From a virus, in the IMG/VR virus record IMGVR_UViG_3300027782_000124, positions 1 to 50,203 of that record: a stretch of 50,203 nucleotides of DNA. One strand, written 5' to 3'. This document shows positions 1 through 10,300 of the stretch, one piece after another (positions within the stretch are counted from its first letter, which is position 1; the number at the start of each line of letters is the position of its first letter). Below the pieces are notes generated by a model. It did no database searches and was not told the DNA's origin. It worked only from the letters and a program-made list of their open reading frames with translations. The translations under genes and the position numbers were made by a program.

Positions 1-41
1 TGTATGTCAGTGAAACAAGCAGCTCGTTTAAAAAATGCCAT
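1..41 (-). CDS. Possible 5' end of a minus-strand gene cut by the window edge
   Basis: Downstream of the sigma-factor stop, an ATG on the minus strand at 41-39 opens a frame that stays open to the window edge and begins MAFFKRAACFTDI. There is no clear ribosome binding site in front of it, and 13 codons are too few to judge coding character. Its position 12 bases after the preceding stop fits the close packing of this genome. It could equally be chance. Confidence 0.25.
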   Translation of the reverse strand, partial: MAFFKRAACFTDI

Positions 42-53
42 AATTTGAGTTTA

Positions 54-980
54 CTATTTTTTTTTAGACTCTGCAACTGTTAATTTTCCAGATGCTTTAT
101 ATTCTTTGTTTAATTCCTTTAGAGCGGATTTGCTGTAGACTTTAACCTCGCCATTTTGAGCAGTCATTCTCCTCTTTGCTGACACTGTCTCACTCTCATT
201 TTTGGCTTGTCGAGTGTAGCTTGGCATCATTTCATTCATCTCTAATATGTCATCACGAATATTTTGGTTTTTCTTCTCAATGTTTAATATCCTTGTGAAT
301 GAGTTTGTGATGGCTGCCGTGTAATAAGCAAAAGGATTTTCTGATTTAGATTCATCAAACTGCAAGCCAATCTGACTCAACTGCATCAGTGCCTGTGATC
401 TCATCTCGTCCACATAGGTATAACCTCTCCAGTTGCTCCGTTGGCTATATCTCTCCGCTAATTTCAAAAACATATTTGCCAGTGTAGGAGTGATCTTGCC
501 ATGATCATTGCCAAAATGTCCATTGTTCATACCACCGATCCAATGACTTTTGCCCACACAAACTGGTTGTCCTTTGTCGTTGATTCTATAATGTTGGAAC
601 GGAGGAAAATTAACTTTCGTGTGATGATCTGCTCGAGTTTTAGGATTTTTCTTTCTTTGGCTGTCCGTGGTGATATGATCAAACATCATTACTCGAAACA
701 CTAGATCGGTTTTTTTAATAGATCTTGGAGAAACTTCATAATCGGTCATTTTGATTCTTTTATTGCCTAACTTTTTAGCTGCTTCCCAAGCTCTTGCTGT
801 TAATCTTTTCGCTTGTATTTTTCTTGCCTTGCCGATATTGGCACTGTTGATCTTTTTAATGTCATTGACAATCATGTCATAATCGCTGTCTTCGGGACTG
901 ACATATGAGCAATAGGTATTCTTGCTCTTGTGTATCTCTGCTAGCAGATCGCGGTTATTTAAATAGTTCACTCTTTTCAT
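54..980 (-). CDS. gp55: Late-transcription sigma factor, T4 gp55-like
   Basis: This is probably the sigma-like factor that directs host RNA polymerase to phage late promoters (TATAAATA). The recognisable part lies at about residues 175-250: a NWRGYTYVDEM stretch, then LQFDESKSENPFAYYT and a helix with NSFTRILNIEKK. These parallel T4 gp55 (FNFSGYTQSWKQEM, FDETKYKNPHAYIT). At 308 residues it is much longer than T4 gp55 (about 185). The extra N-terminal 170 residues include a His/Gly-rich stretch around residues 130-165 and resemble the extended gp55 of marine T4-like phages, as I recall them. The ATG is preceded by AAGGA with a 6-base spacer. The gene is divergent from the baseplate genes, and a perfect late promoter lies in the gap between them. 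A possible TATAAT -10 element lies on the minus strand at 1022-1027. Confidence 0.85.
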   Translation of the reverse strand: MKRVNYLNNRDLLAEIHKSKNTYCSYVSPEDSDYDMIVNDIKKINSANIGKARKIQAKRLTARAWEAAKKLGNKRIKMTDYEVSPRSIKKTDLVFRVMMFDHITTDSQRKKNPKTRADHHTKVNFPPFQHYRINDKGQPVCVGKSHWIGGMNNGHFGNDHGKITPTLANMFLKLAERYSQRSNWRGYTYVDEMRSQALMQLSQIGLQFDESKSENPFAYYTAAITNSFTRILNIEKKNQNIRDDILEMNEMMPSYTRQAKNESETVSAKRRMTAQNGEVKVYSKSALKELNKEYKASGKLTVAESKKK

Positions 981-1048
981 AGTAATTCCTTGTTTTAAGT
1001 TGTCTGCTTTACTGCCTGGAGATTATAAAGTGCGCCTATTATGATGCC

Positions 1049-1056
1049 TATAAATA
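1049..1056 (+). promoter_or_regulatory. T4-type late promoter TATAAATA
   Basis: This is an exact match to the T4 late-promoter consensus TATAAATA, 59 bases upstream of the baseplate tube gene that opens the structural run. It lies in the 135-base gap behind the divergent gp55 gene, whose product would recognise it. T4 late promoters need no -35 element, and none is obvious here. Confidence 0.75.
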
Positions 1057-1115
1057 TTGTGTTAGTATACTGAATTTTATATGAAAAAACAACCTATTAA
1101 TAAACGGATTTAACA

Positions 1116-1997
1116 ATGGGACTATTTGATACAGCAGGTAAAATCATAGGCACCGTTGGTGCTGTTGGCAATGTTATTTCTTCTAATCCCACATTAAGTC
1201 GTTTATTTGGAGCAGGATTATCTAAAGGAGCAGAAGCCAATGATAAATTGCGTGCCTCGGCAAGATTTTCCACAAGGAATGGACAAACAGATTACAGAGT
1301 GAGAGTAGTATTACCTCCTAAAAGCGATCTTTGGAATGTTTTTTTCCAAGTATATAAAGATACAATAGATTCAGGAGAAGGTAGAGCCGCTAATAATATT
1401 TTAGAACCACTTGGTAATGCAGGAGGAGTAGTATTTCCTTTAACACCATCGATAATTATTCAGCACTCGGCTAATTACACACCATTGAATATGCCTCACA
1501 GCAACTATCCACATTATGCATATGGACATAGCGAAGTTCCATCATTTACAGTAACAGGAGAATTTCCAGTACAAAATCAAGAAGATGCTAGATATTGGGT
1601 TGCAATGTTACATTTTTTTAGATCAGTAACCAAAATGTTTTTTGGAGGAGAAGAGAATGATCCTTTAAAAGGTAATCCACCACCAATACTACATTTATCT
1701 GGATATGGAGATTATGTTTTTAATAACATACCAGTGGTTGTAACAAACTTTAACGTTGATTTGAGACCAGACGTGGATTATATTTGTACTTCACAAAGTT
1801 CAAGAAGTAGAAGTGATATTAATCCTAACATAGTATTGAACACAGATCAAAATAAAACATGGGCGCCTACATTGAGTACAGTAACATTACAATTGCAGCC
1901 AATTTATTCTAGGGATTCTGTGAAAAAATTCAGCATGAAAGATTTTGTTAATGGTAGATTAATTGGCAAAGACGAGAGAGGAATAGGTTATATCTAA
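1116..1997 (+). CDS. Baseplate tail-tube cap/initiator, gp48/gp54-like
   Basis: This is a probable tail-tube-fold protein that sits on the baseplate hub and starts the tail tube. The 293-residue protein begins with a hydrophobic glycine-rich segment (residues 1-40). It continues with a tube-like domain carrying YRVRVVLPPKSDLW, FPLTPSIIIQHSANYT, SEVPSFTVTGEFPVQNQ and a helix with YWVAMLHFFRSVTKMFFG. A C-terminal strand ends in LQLQPIYSRDSVKKFS. These blocks match what I recall of gp48/gp54 homologues in cyanophages and pelagiphages, though the sequence alone does not separate gp48 from gp54. It is the first gene after the late promoter and overlaps the next gene by one base (TAATG), which suggests coupled translation. 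Confidence 0.7.
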   Translation: MGLFDTAGKIIGTVGAVGNVISSNPTLSRLFGAGLSKGAEANDKLRASARFSTRNGQTDYRVRVVLPPKSDLWNVFFQVYKDTIDSGEGRAANNILEPLGNAGGVVFPLTPSIIIQHSANYTPLNMPHSNYPHYAYGHSEVPSFTVTGEFPVQNQEDARYWVAMLHFFRSVTKMFFGGEENDPLKGNPPPILHLSGYGDYVFNNIPVVVTNFNVDLRPDVDYICTSQSSRSRSDINPNIVLNTDQNKTWAPTLSTVTLQLQPIYSRDSVKKFSMKDFVNGRLIGKDERGIGYI

Positions 1998-2296
1998 TGG
2001 CTACATATAGTAATACCAGTCCATATTTTGGAACCACACAAAATAATATCAGTCTAGATTTACTACAACCTAGAACTATCACAGCAGAAAATGACGACGT
2101 CAGTTATACCATCGATAGAATATATGCTTATAGACCAGATCTTTTAGCCTATGACTTATATGGTACTCCGAGACTATGGTGGGTATTTGCTCAAAGAAAT
2201 CCTAATGTAATTGAGGATCCTATATATGATTTTTCAACAGGTAAAACTATACAACTACCTAAATTAAGTAATCTAAGAAACGATTTAGGTTTTTAA
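1997..2296 (+). CDS. gp53: Baseplate wedge subunit, gp53-like
   Basis: This is a small baseplate wedge protein of 99 residues. T4 gp53 joins neighbouring wedges into the ring. Residues 40-90 carry the family pattern: YRPDLLAYDLYGTPRLWWVF, a short NPNVI, then DPI-DF and a T-I-LP ending. This is the conserved LysM-like part of gp53. It is shorter than T4 gp53 (196 residues), as is usual in marine relatives. Its ATG shares one base with the upstream stop, and the next gene starts one base after its own stop. The position between the tube protein and the hub genes supports the call. Confidence 0.8.
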   Translation: MATYSNTSPYFGTTQNNISLDLLQPRTITAENDDVSYTIDRIYAYRPDLLAYDLYGTPRLWWVFAQRNPNVIEDPIYDFSTGKTIQLPKLSNLRNDLGF

Positions 2297-2297
2297 A

Positions 2298-4508
2298 ATG
2301 TCGGATTATACATTTAACTTAGACACAGCTAGAGGAATAGCAGAAACATATCAAAAAGATATTACTACCGATAGACAAGTAATATTAGATTCTGTTGAAA
2401 AAAATCAATTACATCAGTTTGCCACCTACAATTATATTTTTACATTGAGTGGTCTCAAAGAATCTGAAATAAGAAATCCTAAAGATTTTATGACAGCCAG
2501 TCCTCATGATATTATAGCTAGAACGGGCGGAATAGGAAATCCAGCATCGAGTAGTGTAACCACAGAAGCTGCCGAAGAAGCAAAAAAATTACTCAATGAA
2601 AGAGAACTAGCATCAATTGATAGAGCAAAGTCTATATTAAATTTAGGAAGAGATATATATTTTGAAAATGTTAACATGGATTCTATACATGGATTCAATT
2701 CAGAAAGACGAACGGGCTCAGTAACCAAGATTGTTATGAGATTAAACGAACCAGCCGGAGTAACTATATTAGAAAAACTCAAAGCCGCTGCCAGCAACAG
2801 TGGTTACAAAGACCATATCAGCGCACCATATCTATTAACTATTCAGTTTCGAGGATTTGACGAACAAGGAAAAATAACCACAGTAGATGCTCTAACAACC
2901 AAGAGATATATTCCAATTAAAATAGTAAAAATGAATATTAAAGTAAACACAGCTGGTGCAACTTATGATTTAGACTGCATACCTTACAATGAAGTACCAT
3001 ACCTAAATAGATATAATTTCATTAGAACTAATATGAAATTAGAAGGATCCTCAACCGGCGTTAGAACATTTTTACAAGATTTTAATAACAAACTAAACAA
3101 GATGACCGAAGATGAAGCAAAAAGAAAAGTATTCACTGAAGGCATGCAAGATACCTATCAAATAACAGTAGATCCTTCTTTTGCTGATGTACCTTTAAAA
3201 ACTAATGGAGATCAGGTAAAAAATAGTAAAACTGTATCTTTAAATGATTATGAATTTGATCCAGACACCACTGTTTTAAGAAATAACGAGACTCCTACCA
3301 CAGCATATAAATTTAATGTTGCAGGAGAATTAAATGCAAACACAGCAATTATAAAAGTATTAGAAGAAGCAATGACAAGTTTACAACCAATTCAAGAAGT
3401 TTGGCAGGATTGGTTTCAAAAAACAACCAACAATTTAAGAGAAAACACCGGCAAACAGATATTATCCAATGTAGATATAGCATCTTTAAACGAAGATGAT
3501 TTTAAAGTTAAGTGGTTTAGAATCAAAGCAGCGATAGAAACAGATGTCACTAGATTTGATAGATTAACGAAAACACACCCAAAGACAATAAAATTTCATA
3601 TAGAACCATATGATCTTCATATTTTTAGATTAGTAAAACCAGGATTGTCGCTGGGAGGACAAAACAAAGTTAAAGTAAAAAAACTTTATGATTATATATT
3701 CACAGGAAATAATACTGACATATTAGATCTAGATATTAATTATAAAGTAGCGTGGTACATAACAAAACTACCGCCCAATAATCCTCATAATAAAGATAGA
3801 ATTTCTTTTGAGGACGATGTGTCTTTACTATCTCAAATAGGAGCTGAAGATCAGATAGAAGAATTTTTACCAACACAATCAGCTCCCGGAACTGTAAGAA
3901 GTACTCGTAGCGGACTATTCAGCACAGAAAAGAAACAAGACGTAGATCTTTTTATGGACGTGTTGACCAACCCTACAGCAGATATGGTTAAAGTACAACT
4001 AAAAATTATCGGTGATCCTTCCTGGATAGGAGTTAGTCAATTCTTACCAATCAATGTAGAAAATACAGGAGCAGGAGTAGGATCTGATAAAAATATTAGA
4101 GATTTAGGATTTGTTGGGCAATGGAGCAATCAATATAAGTCTTTTAATACTGACATAGCAGATCCTGTAATACGTTTAAATTTTAAAATGCCATCGGATC
4201 TAGATGATGTAAAAGGAGTTTATGAATTAGGAACAACACAAAGTGCTGTGTTCTCAGGATTATACCAGGTATATAAAGTTGAAAGTAATTTTGCCAATGG
4301 AGCATTTACTCAGGTATTACATATGACTAGATTCAATAATCAATCAAATAGTGCAAAAACAAAAACTTTGACAGACATATATTATATTTTTCCAGACGGT
4401 CGTACTGTACCTGTACCTCAAATTTCAGATTATTTCTTATCAGCTCAAGAAGACACACCCAATACAAACAACAACCCCAATACAAATAACAACGGAGATA
4501 CTTTCTAA
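2298..4508 (+). CDS. Probable baseplate hub protein (gp27 position)
   Basis: This 736-residue protein lies directly before the gp5-like hub/spike gene and overlaps it by one base (TAATG). No enzyme motif is visible. The C-terminal part (about residues 640-710) has QSAVFSGLYQVYKVESNFANG followed by FTQVLHMTRFN. This pattern (F-GLYxVxxVxxxFxxGxFxQxLxxxR) is typical of hub or tail proteins of contractile phages. The tail end is low-complexity Asn/Thr repeats (NTNNNPNTNNN). By position it should be the functional counterpart of T4 gp27, the trimeric hub that carries the gp5 spike, but it is almost twice as long as T4 gp27 (391 residues). I infer the role mainly from context. Confidence 0.55.
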   Translation: MSDYTFNLDTARGIAETYQKDITTDRQVILDSVEKNQLHQFATYNYIFTLSGLKESEIRNPKDFMTASPHDIIARTGGIGNPASSSVTTEAAEEAKKLLNERELASIDRAKSILNLGRDIYFENVNMDSIHGFNSERRTGSVTKIVMRLNEPAGVTILEKLKAAASNSGYKDHISAPYLLTIQFRGFDEQGKITTVDALTTKRYIPIKIVKMNIKVNTAGATYDLDCIPYNEVPYLNRYNFIRTNMKLEGSSTGVRTFLQDFNNKLNKMTEDEAKRKVFTEGMQDTYQITVDPSFADVPLKTNGDQVKNSKTVSLNDYEFDPDTTVLRNNETPTTAYKFNVAGELNANTAIIKVLEEAMTSLQPIQEVWQDWFQKTTNNLRENTGKQILSNVDIASLNEDDFKVKWFRIKAAIETDVTRFDRLTKTHPKTIKFHIEPYDLHIFRLVKPGLSLGGQNKVKVKKLYDYIFTGNNTDILDLDINYKVAWYITKLPPNNPHNKDRISFEDDVSLLSQIGAEDQIEEFLPTQSAPGTVRSTRSGLFSTEKKQDVDLFMDVLTNPTADMVKVQLKIIGDPSWIGVSQFLPINVENTGAGVGSDKNIRDLGFVGQWSNQYKSFNTDIADPVIRLNFKMPSDLDDVKGVYELGTTQSAVFSGLYQVYKVESNFANGAFTQVLHMTRFNNQSNSAKTKTLTDIYYIFPDGRTVPVPQISDYFLSAQEDTPNTNNNPNTNNNGDTF

Positions 4509-6907
4509 TGAGTTTAAAAACACATTTAGGAGGAGATGCAGCAACGCCTTCGTTGCCTAAAGTTGATACAGGTTTAGGTAGTGTAGATTCTGGTCCTTAT
4601 ATAGGTATAGTAAAATCTAATCAAGATCCATTAAGAATGGGCAGATTGGGAGTTTATATACCCTCATTAGCAGGGTACGGAGAATCATCAACAGGAAAAT
4701 TAGTTACTTGCGAATATCTAGCACCATTTTATGGGGCTAAAACTACAAAATATTTGGGAGAAAGCGATCCTTACAATTATAAAGCATCTCAACATTCTTA
4801 CGGAATGTGGATGGTACCACCAGATATAGACACAAAAGTTTTAGTTATATTTGTTGAAGGAAAATCAGATCAAGCATTTTGGATAGGATGCATACAAGAA
4901 CCATTAATGAATCAAATGATTCCCGGTATAGGTGCTACAGAAAAAACCGGACTTGCAGACACTGGTTCAGAAACAGATAGTAAACAAACCATGTATGGCA
5001 CAGAAATATTGCCAGCTGGAGAAATTAACAGAGCAACATTAGATGTAGTAGGGGGCAATGCAGTTGATCCTATATTAAAAAGACCCATACATCCGTTTGC
5101 AGAAACGCTTAGGCAGCAGGGATTGATACAAGATGATGTGAGAGGCACTACCACGTCCTCTGCCAGAAGAGAAAGTCCAAGCAATGTGTTTGGGATCAGC
5201 ACGCCAGGACGTAGAGACACCAGTTCTTCTCCTAAAAATGTGGGAGTTGTAAATTCAAAACACGAAGAAGTTATTGACAGATTGTCCGGCCACACTTTTG
5301 TCATGGACGATGGTGACAACATCGGTGATAATCAACTTATAAGACTAAGATCCGCCTCGGGACACCAACTATTGTTGCATGATACCAAGGGAGTGGTATA
5401 CATAGCCAATGGGTCAGGAAACGTCTGGATGGAATTCAGTGCCAATGGTGCCATAGACATATATGCCGGCGGAGGTGTAAACATCAGATCTAGAGGAGAT
5501 ATGAATTTTCATAGTGATAATAACATTAATATGTTTGCTAGAAAACAAATAAAATTAAGTTCGGTAGGAAAATTAGTTATAGATGGGGGAGCAATACAAA
5601 CCTATGCTGATTATGATATACAATCGCAGGCTAGATATGGCAGCATCACTAATAAAGCACCCAATGGATCAATAGTTTCATATGCAGGAGAAACACAATT
5701 GCACATGGCCACAGGTCAAACTCATTTAACAGGTAGTCAAATACATTTTAATAGTATAGGTACTAGTCCCAACATCATAGCCACTTACGAAAGGACCATT
5801 GCGCAAGATCCCGCGGGCACAGGAACCAAGAGAGAAGGTATACCAGATGTTAATCCTTCCAACAAGTATACCTACGGTCCTATCAAGGTTGACCAAAATG
5901 CCAACATCACCATGTCAGGCATGCGTATCTGTACGCACGAGCCGTTCCCATTCCATTTTGACAAAGTTGTGAGCTTCAAGGGCACTAGCCCTGGCCCTTT
6001 GAGCAACGTGCCTGGCACGGCCGAGTTCATAGCTCAAAGAAATAGATTGTCTGATAATCCAAGTAGGAGATATATGCAGCTTGCAGCCGACATGCAGCAT
6101 GAATGCGAAAAACGAGGATTGGGACAGTTGCAATCATCAGTAAATAAAGTGTCAAATGTTGTCAAGCAGCCCACAGGAGACATACAAACGATTCAAAAAG
6201 TTTGCAATGAAATTGCCAACGATTATAATAAACTTTATGGTTTACCCGATGGTGGTCCGTTCAATATCTCTGCCATAGCAGAAGGAGTCAGCAGCACTAT
6301 TCAACAGACAGTGAGTGCCTTGACCGGGGAACAACAGGATTTCTTGGGCAAAACACTTTTTATAGATCAAGGAGGACTTCTATATACAACAGGCAATTTG
6401 ACCAAGGCCATATCATCACCACTGAATTTTACCACCGGCGCACTGAGCACAGTGAAAGACATTGTGTCCACCTCCGGCAGCGTGTTGGGTGCATTTGGTC
6501 AAGCCAAAGATAGATTGTTTGGAGTGGAAGGCATAGATGATCTAGGACAGGTAGGTATTGCCAACTCATTCATCGCCGGACCTGGTCCTTTCACAGGAGG
6601 AAATATTTTTGGTGATATATTCAACGCTGGATCGCCAAACATTGAAGGTATATTTTCAGGCATGGGGCAGATACCAGGAATAGGACAGATACCAGGATTT
6701 GGCCTAGCCAATCAGACCATTGGCACTGTCAACATGGTCAACAACATCTACAAGTCAGTGATGGGATCTGACATCACTGCAGTGACCGAGATAAGTAGTT
6801 TGGTGACGGATTTTGGCAGTGCGATTAGCTCAGAAATAGCAAGCATAGCCTCTAACCTTGGCAGTGTTTTTGGATTTGGAGGAGGATCAAGTTTCTTTGA
6901 TATATAA
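4508..6907 (+). CDS. gp5: Baseplate hub spike, gp5/VgrG-like, no lysozyme domain seen
   Basis: This is the central membrane-piercing spike, 799 residues. Residues 28-140 form an OB-fold-like start (GPYIGIVKSNQDPLRMGRLG, ending QAFWIGCIQEP) as in gp5 and VgrG. Residues 255-420 carry the spike: GHTFVMDDGD, IRLRSASGHQLLLHD, then a periodic Gly/Asp/Asn-rich stretch (GNVWMEFSANGAIDIYAGGG, NINMFARKQIKLSS) typical of the triple-stranded beta-helix. The segment between them is only about 100 residues, too short for the T4 lysozyme-like domain, and no such motif is visible. A 330-residue C-terminal extension ends in Gly/Ile-rich hydrophobic sequence with short IPGIGQIPGFG repeats. Codon use from about 5050 onward is visibly richer in G+C than in the flanking genes. 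Confidence 0.8.
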   Translation: MSLKTHLGGDAATPSLPKVDTGLGSVDSGPYIGIVKSNQDPLRMGRLGVYIPSLAGYGESSTGKLVTCEYLAPFYGAKTTKYLGESDPYNYKASQHSYGMWMVPPDIDTKVLVIFVEGKSDQAFWIGCIQEPLMNQMIPGIGATEKTGLADTGSETDSKQTMYGTEILPAGEINRATLDVVGGNAVDPILKRPIHPFAETLRQQGLIQDDVRGTTTSSARRESPSNVFGISTPGRRDTSSSPKNVGVVNSKHEEVIDRLSGHTFVMDDGDNIGDNQLIRLRSASGHQLLLHDTKGVVYIANGSGNVWMEFSANGAIDIYAGGGVNIRSRGDMNFHSDNNINMFARKQIKLSSVGKLVIDGGAIQTYADYDIQSQARYGSITNKAPNGSIVSYAGETQLHMATGQTHLTGSQIHFNSIGTSPNIIATYERTIAQDPAGTGTKREGIPDVNPSNKYTYGPIKVDQNANITMSGMRICTHEPFPFHFDKVVSFKGTSPGPLSNVPGTAEFIAQRNRLSDNPSRRYMQLAADMQHECEKRGLGQLQSSVNKVSNVVKQPTGDIQTIQKVCNEIANDYNKLYGLPDGGPFNISAIAEGVSSTIQQTVSALTGEQQDFLGKTLFIDQGGLLYTTGNLTKAISSPLNFTTGALSTVKDIVSTSGSVLGAFGQAKDRLFGVEGIDDLGQVGIANSFIAGPGPFTGGNIFGDIFNAGSPNIEGIFSGMGQIPGIGQIPGFGLANQTIGTVNMVNNIYKSVMGSDITAVTEISSLVTDFGSAISSEIASIASNLGSVFGFGGGSSFFDI

Positions 6908-6910
6908 AAT

Positions 6911-7318
6911 ATGGCATATGTAGATAAAAATTCAGCTAATAATAAGAGACAAATCTTCAAAGGATTTAGTTCTAGATCCAGTAATACTAATTTTAAACTG
7001 TATGATTTTGAATTAATTAAACAGGATTTGATCAATCGTCTCAGTGTGCGTAAAGGAGAAAGAGTAGAAAATCCTGAATTTGGTACAATAATATATGATT
7101 TAATATTTGAACCATTAACAGATGCTGTAAAACAAGCAGTAGCGGACGATATTGCACAAAATCTTAATGCTGATCCTAGATTAAGTACCAAAGAGATTAT
7201 AGTCAGTGAGACTGAGCACGGCATATCAGTACAAGCTACAATAGTATATGTGCCTTATAATATTACCGAAAAATTAGTGTTAAGTTTCGACGAAAACGCA
7301 GCTCTGCGCCTTTCTTAA
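6911..7318 (+). CDS. gp25: Baseplate wedge subunit, gp25/TssE-like
   Basis: This 135-residue protein is a close match to the gp25 family, which bridges the baseplate wedge to the sheath. The typical lysozyme-like fold pattern is present: YDFELIKQDLINRLSVRKGE, then RVENPEFGTIIYDLIFEPL (the family's R-x-x-P-x-F-G-x-x-x-D-x-x-F pattern), and a helix with VADDIAQNLNADPRL. Its length matches T4 gp25 (132 residues). It starts 3 bases after gp5 and precedes gp6, the same neighbour relation as in other contractile tails. Confidence 0.92.
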   Translation: MAYVDKNSANNKRQIFKGFSSRSSNTNFKLYDFELIKQDLINRLSVRKGERVENPEFGTIIYDLIFEPLTDAVKQAVADDIAQNLNADPRLSTKEIIVSETEHGISVQATIVYVPYNITEKLVLSFDENAALRLS

Positions 7319-7338
7319 TCTACGCACATAATAATATC

Positions 7339-7346
7339 CATAAATA
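7339..7346 (+). promoter_or_regulatory. Possible late promoter CATAAATA (one mismatch)
   Basis: In the 43-base gap before gp6, CATAAATA differs from the T4 late consensus at the first base only. It lies about 15 bases before the gp6 ATG. That would leave a very short leader, so it may be a weak site or a chance match. Confidence 0.35.
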
Positions 7347-7361
7347 TCCGTGTATTAAACT

Positions 7362-10300
7362 ATGGCCACCACTGACAGACAAAATCGCTTACTTGTAGCC
7401 GAGGATTGGCGTAAAATCTATACTGCCTTTCAACAAGCAGATTTTAAATCTTACGATTTTGAAACTCTAAGAAGAACCATGGTAGCCTATCTTAGAGAAA
7501 ACTATCCAGATGATTTTAATGATTTTGTAGAATCTTCTGAATATGTTGCACTAATAGATCTTATTGCTTACATAGCACAATCATTAAGTTTTCGAATAGA
7601 TTTGAATGCTAGAGAAAATTTTATCGAAACAGCTAGTAGAAGAGATTCCATATTAAGATTAGCTAGATTAATCAACTACAATGCTAAAAGAAATAAACCA
7701 GCTACAGGATTATTAAAATTAGTATCTGTTAGAACTACACAAAATGTTACTGACAGTTCGGGAACCAATTTATCTAATTCTACAGTTGTGTGGAATGATA
7801 GTACCAATGCCAATTATAGAGAACAGATTATTAATATATTAAATGCTGCCAATGTTGATGGACAACGTTTTGGCAAACCTCTAGAATTAGACAACATCGG
7901 AGGAATTAAGACAGAAATTTATACAGTCAATACCACAAACGTAGATGTTCCTATGTTTCAATTTACAAAAAATGTCAGTGGTATAACTAGAAATTTTGAA
8001 ATAGTACCAGCCTCTATATCCAATTCAGAATCAATATACGAATTGTCTCCAATACAAGGAGGAGGAATGACATATGTTTATAGAACCGACGGCGCTGGTG
8101 ATTCTAGTCCTAACACAGGATTCTTTTTCTTATTCAAACAAGGATCTTTAACTAGTAATACTTTTTCAATAAATCAACCCACAACCAATTATGTTAAAAG
8201 TATATCAGTTAATAATATTAATAATGATGATGTATGGTTGTATGAATTAGATGATTTTGGACAAATAGAAAAATTATGGACAAGGGTACCAGATCTTGTT
8301 GGAAATAATACCATTTATAATTCTTTATCTGCCGATGTAAGAGATATCTACAATGTTGTGACAAGGAACAACGATGCTATAGATCTTGTATTTGGAGATG
8401 GAAATTTTGCCAATATACCATCTGGAGCATTTAAATCTTATTACAGAATCAGTGACAACGCCAAATATTCTATACAACCAGCCGACATGCAGAATATACA
8501 ATTTAGCATGCAATATCAGGATACTAACGGTTCTTTACAAACATTAACTTTTACTGTGTCTTTACAACAATCTGTATACAATGCCGCATCTACAGAGAGT
8601 GATGATAGCATCAGGACCAAAGCACCACAGGTATATTATTCTCAAAACAGAATGATTACAGCAGAAGATTATAACATAGTGCCATTATCAGCTTCGCAAG
8701 AAATAATCAAAGTCAAAGCAGTGAATAGAAGTGCCAGTGGTATCAGTAGAGCTAAAGAAATTATAGACCCAACAGGTGCCTATAGTAATGTATCAACATT
8801 TGCTGATGACGGAATATTATACAGAGAAGAAAGTTTACCTCAATTTACTTTTACATTTACAAACAGAAATGAAATATTAGATGTAATTAATCGATTGATA
8901 GAAAGTAAATTGAATGAAGCATATTCAAGACAGTTTTATTATATAAAATATGGAACTAAAAATTTAAGTACATTAGCGGCCAGCTGGATCAGTACAACCA
9001 CAGGCACAAATACCAATACTGGATATTTTGAAGCAGGTGGACCTTTGGTTGTTGGAGATTTTGCTACAAGTAATTTAAAATATGCCGAGCCCGGAGCCTT
9101 AATTAAATTTACATCTCCAGATACACGAAAATTTTTAAATGGCAAATTAGTAACTGCAGGAACAGATCTTGGAGAAGATAGAAAATGGTGCAAAATATCA
9201 GCAGTAGTAGGAGATGGAGCAAACAGTGGAGAGGGTAATTTAGAGTCTGGTGTGGGTCCAATTACATTAAATGATATTGTACCACAAGGTGCAGTGTTAA
9301 ATGCTATATTTCCTAAATTTGTTACAATATTTGATTCAGCATTAAAGACAGATTTACAAGATAGAATAGAAACATATGAAGAATTTGGACTAAGATACGA
9401 CGAAGAAAATGCAGAATGGAAGATAATCTCAGCAGCCAATTTAGACACAGATACTATTTTTTCATTAGATAATGCTGGAGATAACACGTCAAGCAACCAA
9501 GATGCTAGTTGGTGGTTTAAATTTACTAATGACGGGAATACCTACACAGTTAATTACAGAGAAATGGATTATATTTTTGAATCAAAGGGTGATAATAAAT
9601 TTCATTATGATAAAACTGAAAGAATATATGATTACATTTCTGGAAAATCAGTTAAAGACACAGTAAAAATTCTTAAAAGTAATACTGCACCTAGCACAGG
9701 ATCACCTATAGGTTATCCAATTAATTGGCAGGTAGTTGATACAGTAGAAGAGGCGGATGGATACCAAGATAATAGGAAAATCAAAGTAGGATTTTACGAC
9801 GACGACGACGACGGAGTGGTTGATAATCCAGATATTTTTGATATTGTAGTAGATCCAAACACAAATATTAGCACAAAATTTATATTTTTTGAAAAATATA
9901 CTAGTTACGATAATATAGAAAGATATAGACCATATGCTTCTAGTAATTTTATAGTTAATGAAAACGAAAGTGCTATTATATTACCAGGAACATATGAAAA
10001 TGGACAACTATTTTATTTTTATGCCGATGACGAAAACGTTATTAAAAAATATAATACAGAGTCTGGATTGTTAGAAACAACAACAGATTATTATGCTAGA
10101 AGAGGTAGAGGATCTATAGAATTCCAATATAAACATAATGCTGGACAAGAAACAAGGATTGATCCATCGCAAACCAACATAATGGATGTTTATATGCTTG
10201 AAAGATCTTATGACCAATTATTTAGAACATGGTTATCGCAAGGAGGAGACCAGCCAACTCCTTCAACGTCGGACCAATTAAGAATTTCATATTCTGGAGT

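Noticed and set aside
8939-9496. 185-residue antisense frame in gp6
   Set aside because: It is a shadow of a strongly supported gp6 coding frame, with no ribosome site and no recognisable motif.
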